Origin: Psychrobium sp051201665
Lineage (GTDB): Bacteria; Pseudomonadota; Gammaproteobacteria; Enterobacterales; Psychrobiaceae
NCBI RefSeq assembly: GCF_051201665.1
Contig: NZ_CP179210.1
Span: 310,001 to 374,000, forward strand
Reading direction: 5' to 3'
DNA: 64,000 nucleotides
The notes beneath the pieces were generated by a model. That model was not told the origin of the DNA, ran no database searches, and saw only the letters and a program-made list of their open reading frames with translations. The translations under genes were made by a program, and so were the position numbers. Below are positions 1 to 7,370 of the stretch, in pieces; position 1 is the first letter of the stretch; the number at the start of each line of letters is the position of its first letter.

Positions 1-1124
1 CGAATAGTGCCGTCAATGTTGAGATACTCCATCAGCGGCATGGCGCAGTGATGGCCTGAGCGTACGGCAATGTTGTGTTGGTTCAGCAAAGTAGCAATAT
101 CTGATGGGTGTTCATCGTCAACGATAAAGCTAATGACCGACAATTTGTCGCTGACGTTGCCGATAATGGTAGTTTCATCAATCTTTTTAAGTTCTTGAGC
201 AAGATAATTGGTGAGCTGGTTTTCGTATTGATGAGCAGCGTCACTATCTTGTGCTTTTATAAAATCGACTGCGGCGCTTAGACCTAGTACGCCACTAATA
301 TTAGGTGTACCGGGTTCAAATTTAAAAGGCAGCTGATTGAATGTGGTACCGTTAAAGCTAACTTTTTTAATCATTTCGCCACCACATTGCCACACCGGCA
401 TGGCTTCTAAAATTACTTCTTTGCCATAAAGAATCCCAATGCCCGTTGGGCCGTACATTTTGTGGCCTGAGAAGACGAAAAAGTCACAATCGAGTTTATC
501 CACGTCAATGGGTAAATGCGCCACGGTTTGCGCGCCATCAATAACACTTACCGCACCAACTTCTTTTGCTAGCTTAATTAAATGACCAATTGGATTGATG
601 ACGCCAGTGACATTTGATGCATGGGCAACGGCAACAATCGCGGTGTTTTCGTCAATCAATTCATTAGCGGTCAGTAGATCAAATTCATGAGTGCTGGTGA
701 GGGGAATAACGCGCAACTGTGCGCCTGTCTCCAAGCACAATTGTTGCCACGGCACGATATTGGCGTGGTGTTCACTGACACTCACCACAATGTTGTGATG
801 GGCCTTGATATTAGCGCGGCCATAACTCTGTGCAATTAAGTTAATGGCTTCTGTGGTGCCTTTGGTAAAGATGATTTCTTTACTATTGTGGCAGCCAATA
901 AACTTGCCAATATTAGTTCTAGCTAGTTCAAACTTGGCGGTAGCAACTGCACTTAATTTGTGGGCAGCGCGGTGAACATTAGCGTTTTGACTAGTGTAAT
1001 ATTCATTAATAACATCAATCACCATCTGTGGTTTCTGGCTAGTGGCAGCACTATCGAAATAGCATTGATCGCTTTCCATGATGAGTGGAAATTGTTGGCG
1101 GAATTGTTGGTTATTGAATGTCAT
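1..1124 (-). CDS. Cysteine desulfurase, SufS/CsdA type (3' end off the window)
   Basis: Pyridoxal-phosphate enzyme that takes sulfur from cysteine as a bound persulfide for Fe-S cluster or other sulfur delivery. It is read from an ATG at 1124 down to the window edge without a stop. Visible family marks are an N-terminal YFDSAAT segment, the SEHHANIVPW block, the DGAQ block, the PLP lysine in FSGHKMYGPTGIG, and the catalytic cysteine in RSGHHCAMPL close to the edge. About 40 C-terminal residues should lie outside. The N-terminus (NNQQFRQQFP) is more like CsdA while the cysteine loop is more like SufS, so no symbol is given. It follows uvrA on the same strand, with a 14-bp hairpin between them. 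Confidence 0.93.
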   Translation of the reverse strand, partial: MTFNNQQFRQQFPLIMESDQCYFDSAATSQKPQMVIDVINEYYTSQNANVHRAAHKLSAVATAKFELARTNIGKFIGCHNSKEIIFTKGTTEAINLIAQSYGRANIKAHHNIVVSVSEHHANIVPWQQLCLETGAQLRVIPLTSTHEFDLLTANELIDENTAIVAVAHASNVTGVINPIGHLIKLAKEVGAVSVIDGAQTVAHLPIDVDKLDCDFFVFSGHKMYGPTGIGILYGKEVILEAMPVWQCGGEMIKKVSFNGTTFNQLPFKFEPGTPNISGVLGLSAAVDFIKAQDSDAAHQYENQLTNYLAQELKKIDETTIIGNVSDKLSVISFIVDDEHPSDIATLLNQHNIAVRSGHHCAMPLMEYLNIDGTI

Positions 1125-1338
1125 AGTTTTTATATAATTAAAAATCAATTAAAGAGATATACAGGCTTAAAAACGCCGAAAAATCCCGCCATTTATCGCC
1201 TTAAATCAGAAATTGACCAATGCAAAAATCAGGGACGATTTTTGAGTATTTGCCGCATGGATGCGGATCAAATACGATATTGAATAGGCAATTTATTATT
1301 TAAGATCAAGCGAAAAATCACGGGTCGCCTTTCTTTTG

Positions 1339-1372
1339 GTTACTTTTCTTTGGCGAAGCAAAGAAAAGTAAC
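1339..1372. repeat. Perfect 14-bp hairpin (dispersed-repeat-like, possible uvrA terminator)
   Basis: Arms GTTACTTTTCTTTG (1339-1352) and its exact reverse complement (1359-1372) enclose a 6-base loop. The hairpin lies just downstream of uvrA on the minus strand, so it may end that transcript. From memory, very similar AAGAAAAGTAAC palindromes recur in many gammaproteobacterial genomes, which suggests a dispersed repeat. The rest of the 1125-1450 gap shows nothing I can name. Confidence 0.6.
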
Positions 1373-1450
1373 TGGTGCGCATGTGTATTAGTTGAATAAA
1401 ACGTTAATACTAAAAGCGCATCATAATTTGCACACGTTGTAATTCATTCT

Positions 1451-4273
1451 CTACAATAATGGCTTCAAAAAACGCGCTGTATGCGATGTCGGATGCTCCG
1501 CTACTTCTTCTGGTGTTCCAAAGCACAGAATTTCACCACCGCCAGCACCGCCTTCTGGGCCTAGGTCTACTATCCAATCGGCTGTTTTCACCACGTCGAG
1601 GTTATGTTCGATAACCACTATTGTGTTGCCGTGATCGCGCAGGCGATGTAATACATCTAGCAGCATTTGAATATCTTTAAAGTGAAGACCTGTTGTTGGT
1701 TCATCAAGGATATAAAGTGTTTGGCCTGTATCGCGTTTCGATAACTCTTTGGCTAATTTCACACGCTGTGCTTCACCACCAGATAGCGTTGTCGCTGACT
1801 GACCCAGTGTAATGTAAGATAGGCCAACATCCATGAGTGTTTGCAATTTACGGGCAATGGCAGGCACGGGTTTGAAGAATTCGTTGGCGTCTTCCACCGT
1901 CATGTCTAACACTTGGTGGATATTTTTTCCTTTGTACAACACTTCAAGCGTTTCGCGGTTATAGCGTTTTGAATGACATACATCACAAGGCACGTAAACG
2001 TCTGGCAAGAAGTGCATTTCAACTTTAGTTACACCGTCACCCTGACACGCTTCACAGCGGCCGCCTTTAACATTAAAGCTAAAGCGTCCCGGCTTATAAC
2101 CACGTGAGCGTGATTCTTGTGTCGCCGCAAACAACTCACGAATTGGCGTGAAAATACCCGTGTAAGTCGCAGGGTTTGAGCGGGGGGTACGGCCGATTGG
2201 GCTTTGATCTATATCGACTACTTTATCGCATAGCTCAAGACCTTCAATGCGGTCATGTTCTGCTGGCTCGTCATTAACGGCTTTGTTAAGCGCGATGTGA
2301 GCTAGTGGGTAAAACGTGTTGTTGATTAGCGTTGATTTACCAGAGCCTGAGACACCAGTGACACAGGTTAAAAGGCCACAAGGAATAGCTAAATCGACAT
2401 TCTTTAAATTGTTGCCGCGAGCGCCAAAGAGTTTTATCCAGTCTTTACCTGCTTTAGTGCGCTCTTTGCGATATTCAATTTGTTTGGCACCAGAAAGATA
2501 CTGACCCGTTATTGACTCTTTATTGTCGATAATTTGTTGGTAACTACCTTCTGCGATAACTTGACCGCCGTGAATACCTGCGCCTGGGCCAATATCGATA
2601 ATGTAATCAGCAGCGCGAATAGCATCTTCATCGTGTTCAACCACGATAACGGTATTACCTAGATCGCGAAGATGATTAAGTGTGACTAATAAGCGCTCAT
2701 TGTCACGTTGATGTAAACCAATTGATGGTTCATCAAGTACGTACATTACGCCAACAAGACCTGCACCAATTTGACTGGCTAAACGAATTCGCTGTGCCTC
2801 ACCACCAGATAGGGTATCTGCTGAACGAGAAAGGCTAAGGTAATTCAAACCAACATTGACTAAAAAGCCAAGACGATCGCGGATCTCTTTTAAGATCTTC
2901 TCGGCGATTTGCGCTTTTTGACCGCTAAATTCGAGATTATCGAAGAACTCCATACACTCACCAATCGAATATTCAGTGACTGTCGGTAAATTCGTTGTAC
3001 CAATGAATACATGGCGTGCTTCTTCCCGAAGACGGCTGCCATTACAAGCTGGGCATGATTGTTGGTTAAGGTATTTGGTTAACTCTTCACGCACGGCATT
3101 AGATTCTGTCTCGCGGTAACGGCGATCCATGTTGTTAATGATGCCTTCAAACGGATGATTTCGTACAACAACATCTCCGCGGTCGTTCATGTATTTGAAT
3201 TCTAACGACTGTTTACCACTGCCAAAGAAAATACGTTTAACATGTTCTTTGCTTAGGCTTGAAAATGGCGCTTCTAAATCAAAACCGTAATGCTCACTCA
3301 ATGAGGTTAACATTTGGAAGTAATAGAAATTACGGCGATCCCAACCACGGATTGCACCGCCAGCAAGGCTAATTTCATCACTGACAATAATACGTGCAGG
3401 ATCAAAAAACTGTTTTACCCCTAAACCATCACAACTACCACAAGCGCCTGCTGGGTTATTGAATGAGAATAAACGTGGCTCGAGCTCTGCCATTGAATAA
3501 CCACATTGGCTACAAGCAAAGTTAGCTGAGAATAATAATGGCTCAATGTCGCTGTCATCATCCATTGGGACGATATTGGCGACACCACCAGAAAGATCCA
3601 ACGCTGTTTCAAATGATTCTGCAAGGCGTTGCTGCAAATCATCACGCACTTTAAAGCGGTCAACAACCACTTCAATATCATGCTTTTTGTGTAGATCTAG
3701 CGTCGGTGGATCAGATAAGTCACACACTTCACCATCAATACGAGCGCGTATAAAACCTTGTGCGGCAAGATTGTCGAGTAATTTGGCGTGTTCGCCTTTA
3801 CGTTGTTGTACCACGGGGGCAAGCAACATCAATTTGCTGCCTTCATCCATGGCTAAAACTTTATCAACCATTTGGCTAATGGTTTGTGCGGCAAGTGGTA
3901 AATCATGCGTTGGACAACGAGGCTCGCCAACACGAGCAAAGAGTAAACGTAGGTAATCATGAATTTCGGTAATGGTACCTACGGTAGAGCGTGGGTTATG
4001 CGACGTTGATTTTTGCTCAATAGAAATCGCAGGGCTCAAGCCTTCAATGGAATCAACATCTGGTTTTTCCATCAGTGACAAGAATTGGCGAGCGTAAGCT
4101 GATAACGATTCAACGTAACGGCGCTGACCTTCGGCGTATAGCGTATCAAATGCAAGTGACGATTTTCCTGAGCCAGATAGGCCAGTGATCACAATTAGTT
4201 TGTCCCGTGGGATAGTTATATCAACGTTTTTTAAATTGTGGGTGCGGGCACCGCGTACTTCAATTTGATCCAT
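1451..4273 (-). CDS. uvrA: UvrA, excinuclease ABC subunit A
   Basis: Damage-recognition ATPase of nucleotide excision repair that loads UvrB on DNA. The chosen start is the ATG at 4273 (MDQIEVRGARTHNLKN), giving 940 residues, the same as E. coli UvrA; a longer reading from a GTG at 4324 adds an unsupported leader. The first Walker A (GLSGSGKSS) is at residues 31-39, and a second (GVSGSGKST) lies near residue 640. ABC signatures LSGGEAQR occur in both halves. Zinc-finger cysteine pairs are visible (CSQC/CGSC, CEAC/CDVC). A purine-rich AGAGAAAAGAG precedes the start. I looked for a LexA box between 4274 and 4465 and saw no convincing one. In Pseudomonas uvrA sits next to an MFS gene and ssb; here those genes are about 27 kb away. 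Confidence 0.98.
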   Translation of the reverse strand: MDQIEVRGARTHNLKNVDITIPRDKLIVITGLSGSGKSSLAFDTLYAEGQRRYVESLSAYARQFLSLMEKPDVDSIEGLSPAISIEQKSTSHNPRSTVGTITEIHDYLRLLFARVGEPRCPTHDLPLAAQTISQMVDKVLAMDEGSKLMLLAPVVQQRKGEHAKLLDNLAAQGFIRARIDGEVCDLSDPPTLDLHKKHDIEVVVDRFKVRDDLQQRLAESFETALDLSGGVANIVPMDDDSDIEPLLFSANFACSQCGYSMAELEPRLFSFNNPAGACGSCDGLGVKQFFDPARIIVSDEISLAGGAIRGWDRRNFYYFQMLTSLSEHYGFDLEAPFSSLSKEHVKRIFFGSGKQSLEFKYMNDRGDVVVRNHPFEGIINNMDRRYRETESNAVREELTKYLNQQSCPACNGSRLREEARHVFIGTTNLPTVTEYSIGECMEFFDNLEFSGQKAQIAEKILKEIRDRLGFLVNVGLNYLSLSRSADTLSGGEAQRIRLASQIGAGLVGVMYVLDEPSIGLHQRDNERLLVTLNHLRDLGNTVIVVEHDEDAIRAADYIIDIGPGAGIHGGQVIAEGSYQQIIDNKESITGQYLSGAKQIEYRKERTKAGKDWIKLFGARGNNLKNVDLAIPCGLLTCVTGVSGSGKSTLINNTFYPLAHIALNKAVNDEPAEHDRIEGLELCDKVVDIDQSPIGRTPRSNPATYTGIFTPIRELFAATQESRSRGYKPGRFSFNVKGGRCEACQGDGVTKVEMHFLPDVYVPCDVCHSKRYNRETLEVLYKGKNIHQVLDMTVEDANEFFKPVPAIARKLQTLMDVGLSYITLGQSATTLSGGEAQRVKLAKELSKRDTGQTLYILDEPTTGLHFKDIQMLLDVLHRLRDHGNTIVVIEHNLDVVKTADWIVDLGPEGGAGGGEILCFGTPEEVAEHPTSHTARFLKPLL

Positions 4274-4398
4274 GAAACTCTTTTCTCTACTGATTACCGA
4301 ACACGCGATTATCGCATATAACACGGTATAAAAACTATGCTGACTTCGGCAAAATTTAAATTGTGTAAAAATTAAACTTGTGCAAATTTCGATCTAGT

Positions 4399-4422
4399 TG
4401 TACCATTGGTTCATGGGGTACA
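4399..4422. promoter_or_regulatory. Candidate operator of the GntR/YtrA regulator
   Basis: TGTACC (4399-4404) and GGTACA (4417-4422) form a perfect 6-bp inverted repeat with a 12-bp gap, 44 bp ahead of the regulator's start codon. YtrA-type GntR regulators usually control their own operon through a palindrome near the promoter, so autoregulation is the natural reading. This is inference only. Confidence 0.45.
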
Positions 4423-4465
4423 TTGGTTGACGTGTCAATTAATGCCCACAACCAAGGAGAGAGAT

Positions 4466-4837
4466 TTGGAAATTATCATTAATGTTGACGATGACTCGCC
4501 GTTGTTTAGTCAGCTTGTGAACCAAATTAAACAGGCAATTGTAAGCGGACATATTGCAGAGGGTGATCCATTACCTTCGATTCGTCAGCTTGCCAATGAT
4601 TTGGCTATTAACAACAAAACTGTTGCGAAAGCTTATCGATTACTTGAACGCGACAGTGTGATTGAAACAAAAGGGTATCGAGGCACGTTTGTGCATCCCG
4701 ATGCTCGTAAAAATAGTGATGTAGATATTAATGAATCGGTGACAGAAATTTTGCAACAAGCATTAACGTCATTGAAAGAAATCGGTGCAACTGACTCAGA
4801 AATAAGAATTGAGTTTGCTCGTTTAATGAATAAATAA
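4466..4837 (+). CDS. GntR-family transcriptional regulator, YtrA subfamily
   Basis: Short one-component DNA-binding regulator. The N-terminal winged helix-turn-helix is clear (SPLFSQLVNQIKQAIVSG, LPSIRQLANDLAINNKTVAKAY), followed by only a short helical tail, as in the YtrA subfamily (about 120-130 residues). I choose the TTG at 4466 (123 residues) because AAGGAG lies 6-7 bases upstream; an ATG at 4442 and a GTG further up have no ribosome binding site. It is followed after 10 bp by a membrane protein gene and a tiny third gene, forming an operon. YtrA regulators often control ABC transporters for cell-envelope stress; here no ABC gene is present, so the effector and target are unknown. Confidence 0.85.
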   Translation: MEIIINVDDDSPLFSQLVNQIKQAIVSGHIAEGDPLPSIRQLANDLAINNKTVAKAYRLLERDSVIETKGYRGTFVHPDARKNSDVDINESVTEILQQALTSLKEIGATDSEIRIEFARLMNK

Positions 4838-4847
4838 GGAATGTGTT

Positions 4848-5708
4848 ATGTCAGATAGTATATTGTTATATATAGTTTTTGTGAGTCAAATATTTGTAAT
4901 TTCATATTTGTTACCCACTAAATTACATCAGCGAGCAAGAGAAATCATGGCGCGCTATCCTGCACCAGAATATGGAAAGTTGTATCCCATTAGCGCAGAA
5001 GAAATCGAACAGAAGATTTGTCGTTTAGTGCTCATGAGTAAAGTTGTCATGGGGGTTGGTGTTGGCATTATCGTGCACGGTTTATATTATCAAAGTCAAC
5101 AAATGCTTGGTTGGGATAGCCAGTCGGTCATTATGATTTTCTATATGCTGCAAATTACGCCGTTAGTTTTATTAGCCGTGTTTAGTGAGCGCTATTTCAA
5201 GAAAATGCGCCAACTGAATGATTCGACGATTCGTAAAGCTCAGCTGATGCCGCGTCGTGTAGAAAACTACGCACCGAAATCACTGCTGACTCTAGCTGCT
5301 ATGGTGTATGTTGCTTTTGTCGGCTTGGTTATTTATATCACTCAGAACCCATTTGATGGCTTTGCTGGATACGTCAATATCGTTGGCGTAACAGGGCTGA
5401 ATATATTCTTTGGATTTTTCGCCTATAAAGCGATTTACGGTAAGAAAAAAGATCCCCATCAAGGTGAAGATGTCCGCTTTAAACAGTCGAGTAGAATAGT
5501 AAAGTTGATGCTGTTTGGCAGCATTGCTGCAACCGTTAATATTTCAATGCACTTCTTATTGTCTACGTTGGATCTGCGTCACTTAAATGATGTTGTCTCT
5601 AGTCTTTATTTCCAGATCTTGATGTTAGTAGTGATTTTCGCCGTGTTAAAAGAAGATACTAATTTTGATGTGTATAAAGATCATCCCCAAGAAGAAGGAG
5701 TAAACTAA
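4848..5708 (+). CDS. Polytopic membrane protein of unknown function in the YtrA-type operon
   Basis: 286 residues with about seven hydrophobic segments (roughly residues 4-22, 66-88, 95-112, 146-165, 176-196, 218-240 and 250-268). I do not recognise the family. Loops between segments are charged (around 115-140 and 198-215), and the short C-terminal tail is acidic. TAAGGA lies 7 bases before the ATG. The gene begins 10 bp after the GntR-type regulator. Its TAA stop overlaps the ATG of the next, 26-codon gene by one base (TAATG), implying translational coupling. The regulator upstream suggests induction by an envelope or small-molecule signal, but nothing in the protein shows what it does. Confidence 0.8.
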   Translation: MSDSILLYIVFVSQIFVISYLLPTKLHQRAREIMARYPAPEYGKLYPISAEEIEQKICRLVLMSKVVMGVGVGIIVHGLYYQSQQMLGWDSQSVIMIFYMLQITPLVLLAVFSERYFKKMRQLNDSTIRKAQLMPRRVENYAPKSLLTLAAMVYVAFVGLVIYITQNPFDGFAGYVNIVGVTGLNIFFGFFAYKAIYGKKKDPHQGEDVRFKQSSRIVKLMLFGSIAATVNISMHFLLSTLDLRHLNDVVSSLYFQILMLVVIFAVLKEDTNFDVYKDHPQEEGVN

Positions 5709-5788
5709 TGTTTGTCTTTTTATTACCTAGCATTGTTTTAGTGGCAGGATGTGCAATCGCGTGCTTAGTATTTAGCCCAATTCGTTAG
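5708..5788 (+). CDS. 26-residue hydrophobic peptide, translationally coupled
   Basis: The ATG at 5708 overlaps the stop of the preceding membrane protein gene (TAATG), and AGAAGGAG of that gene's last codons can act as its ribosome binding site. The product starts MFVFLLPSIVLVAG and is a single hydrophobic segment with two cysteines (around residues 15 and 19), ending FSPIR. A stem-loop terminator follows about 30 bp later. The fixed position, coupling and terminator argue for a real gene. It could be a small membrane partner of the upstream protein. A chance ORF cannot be excluded without conservation data. Confidence 0.55.
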   Translation: MFVFLLPSIVLVAGCAIACLVFSPIR

Positions 5789-5819
5789 CTCAAAGTCATC
5801 AGCCCAGAGCGATTATTAT

Positions 5820-5850
5820 AGAGAGTGCACAGTCACTCTCTTTTACTTTT
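5820..5850 (+). terminator. Terminator of the YtrA-type operon
   Basis: AGAGAGTG and CACTCTCT form an 8-bp stem with a 6-base loop (5820-5841), followed by TTTACTTTT. It sits between the plus-strand operon and the convergent glycerophosphodiesterase gene. Confidence 0.75.
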
Positions 5851-5856
5851 CTATTT

Positions 5857-7116
5857 TTATTGATATCCCATACAGTTGGCATAGAACGTTGTTGTCGCTG
5901 GCCAGTCTGAAAATACGCCAATGACACCGACATATTTTGCTAAAACATCTAATACTTCATATATATCGCCATCGTTGTTGATGTGTGAGGCAATACTTTG
6001 ATAATACCAACCGCCACCTTTACTAAGTTTACCTGAGCGCTCAAGGCTCCATGCAATGATCTTAAGGCCTGCTTTTTTCGCGGCTTTTGCATAAGCAGAA
6101 GGCACCAATTGGTCATTTTCAATACTCAATAATGCCCAAATAGGCGGCGCGATTATATTTACGCCGCGTGACTTTAATTGAGACATGGTTGGTGAAAGTA
6201 ACTGCGGTTCATTCACTAATTGCTGGGGTGTTACTTGATTCTCCAATGACGACGGCGCTGATTCTGCACGATCTTCTAGGTAGACCGCTTGAGCAGCAAA
6301 CGCTGGCTCATTGCTAATTAGGTAATCAATATCAGCTAAATCAAATGATTGAATAAATACATCGCTTGCAGGAACTTGCGCTGTTTTATATTCGTCGACT
6401 AGTTGTTGCATTAATTGCTGCTGACTTAGCCCTTGATAAGGCATTGCTACATTAGGTTGTTTAAGTTCTGGGGTCATTTTTACCCCTAATGATTTGAATA
6501 AATGAATGCTTTGTTGATGAGTTAACAGTGGTTTAGTTTGGCTGTATAAGTCGCTTCGAAATGATGGTGTACCAGCTACATATTCGTTAATAGTATTTGC
6601 AGCGGTATTGGCACCATCCATTTTGGCACTCAGTGTTTTAAATTGGGATAACGTGATATCGCTGGTGCAACATTTCGCGCTAGCTTTTCCATTATGGGAA
6701 TCTTGAGCGCTAATAAATGGTTCGGTGCACTGCTTAGCTAGCGGCGTTTGCAAGATATTAGTTGTCGTATGTAAGTCACATTGGGAGTGACGACAAACCA
6801 ACTGTTTGTCTTTGGTGAACGTAACATCACATTCGATAATACCAGCGCCCATATCTGCTGCCGCTTGATAAGAAGCTTGTGTATGCTCAGGAAAAAATAG
6901 CGGTGCCCCTCGATGGCCAATTGAAAAATGAGTGACATTAGATTGCTGATTTTTACATTGCTGTAGAGCTTTTTTTAGTGGGCCTTCATTCATGTCGTTG
7001 ACTAAATAGAGCGGTCTAACACCAATTTTAACCTTGGCAGCCGTAGTGACATCTGAATGTATTTTTTGGCAGCCAACGCTTAATAGCGTTATGAGTAACA
7101 GCAAATTTTTTTTCAT
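5857..7116 (-). CDS. Glycerophosphodiester phosphodiesterase, lipoprotein (GlpQ-like)
   Basis: Predicted to hydrolyse glycerophosphodiesters to glycerol-3-phosphate and an alcohol in the periplasm. The N-terminus is a lipoprotein signal (MKKNLLLLITLLSVGC, lipid-modified Cys16). The GDPD catalytic core is visible: HRG at residues 68-70, PEHT near 76, and the metal-binding ECDV near 95. The remainder matches the GlpQ branch, with a C-terminal IIAWSLERSG and a final VIGVFSDWPATT region. At 419 residues it is slightly long for the family. It is divergent from a TonB-dependent receptor and near a broken PhoD-like phosphatase, a setting that suggests organophosphate scavenging. PhoB-like half-sites occur upstream. 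Confidence 0.9.
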   Translation of the reverse strand: MKKNLLLLITLLSVGCQKIHSDVTTAAKVKIGVRPLYLVNDMNEGPLKKALQQCKNQQSNVTHFSIGHRGAPLFFPEHTQASYQAAADMGAGIIECDVTFTKDKQLVCRHSQCDLHTTTNILQTPLAKQCTEPFISAQDSHNGKASAKCCTSDITLSQFKTLSAKMDGANTAANTINEYVAGTPSFRSDLYSQTKPLLTHQQSIHLFKSLGVKMTPELKQPNVAMPYQGLSQQQLMQQLVDEYKTAQVPASDVFIQSFDLADIDYLISNEPAFAAQAVYLEDRAESAPSSLENQVTPQQLVNEPQLLSPTMSQLKSRGVNIIAPPIWALLSIENDQLVPSAYAKAAKKAGLKIIAWSLERSGKLSKGGGWYYQSIASHINNDGDIYEVLDVLAKYVGVIGVFSDWPATTTFYANCMGYQ

Positions 7117-7167
7117 CGTTCGGTTGTTTAGCCATTGATATAAGGAGTGTAACTCTACTTAAACTTC

Positions 7168-7196
7168 ATGACCGAATTAAGTCAATCTAATGACAA
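7168..7196 (-). promoter_or_regulatory. Possible PhoB half-site array upstream of the glycerophosphodiesterase
   Basis: Read on the minus strand, TTGTCAT, TTGACTT and CGGTCAT follow one another at exactly 11-bp steps. They match the PhoB half-site CTGTCAT at 6, 4 and 6 of 7 positions. They lie about 55-80 bp ahead of the glycerophosphodiesterase start. The middle unit is weak, so this is a suggestion only. Confidence 0.35.
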
Positions 7197-7256
7197 AAAG
7201 TTCTGATGTTTAAAATTTAAGTCATTGATTAAATTTTTATTAAAAATGCAAAAAAG

Positions 7257-7312
7257 TCGTCATCTAATGGTAAGAAATTTGTCGATGGTCTGTCACAAAG
7301 TCTCCCTAGGAT
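7257..7312 (+). promoter_or_regulatory. Candidate Pho box and -10 of the TonB-dependent receptor
   Basis: TTGTCGA (7279) and CTGTCAC (7290) are 11 bp apart and resemble the two halves of a Pho box; a further TCGTCAT at 7257 is in the same 11-bp register. Ten bases after the second half-site comes TAGGAT (7307-7312), a plausible -10 in the spacing known for PhoB-activated promoters. The individual matches are 4 to 6 of 7, so this is moderate evidence. Confidence 0.42.
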
Positions 7313-7370
7313 ACCTGCCATCTCAATAGCTCGTTCAATCTATTATTATAAAACTTAGGAAATGACTTAC

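Noticed and set aside
960..1283. 107-codon frame on the plus strand
   Set aside because: It lies mainly antisense to the cysteine desulfurase, which has strong family motifs; no ribosome site or homology.
4274..4465. LexA (SOS) box for uvrA
   Set aside because: No CTG-N10-CAG palindrome of acceptable quality was seen.
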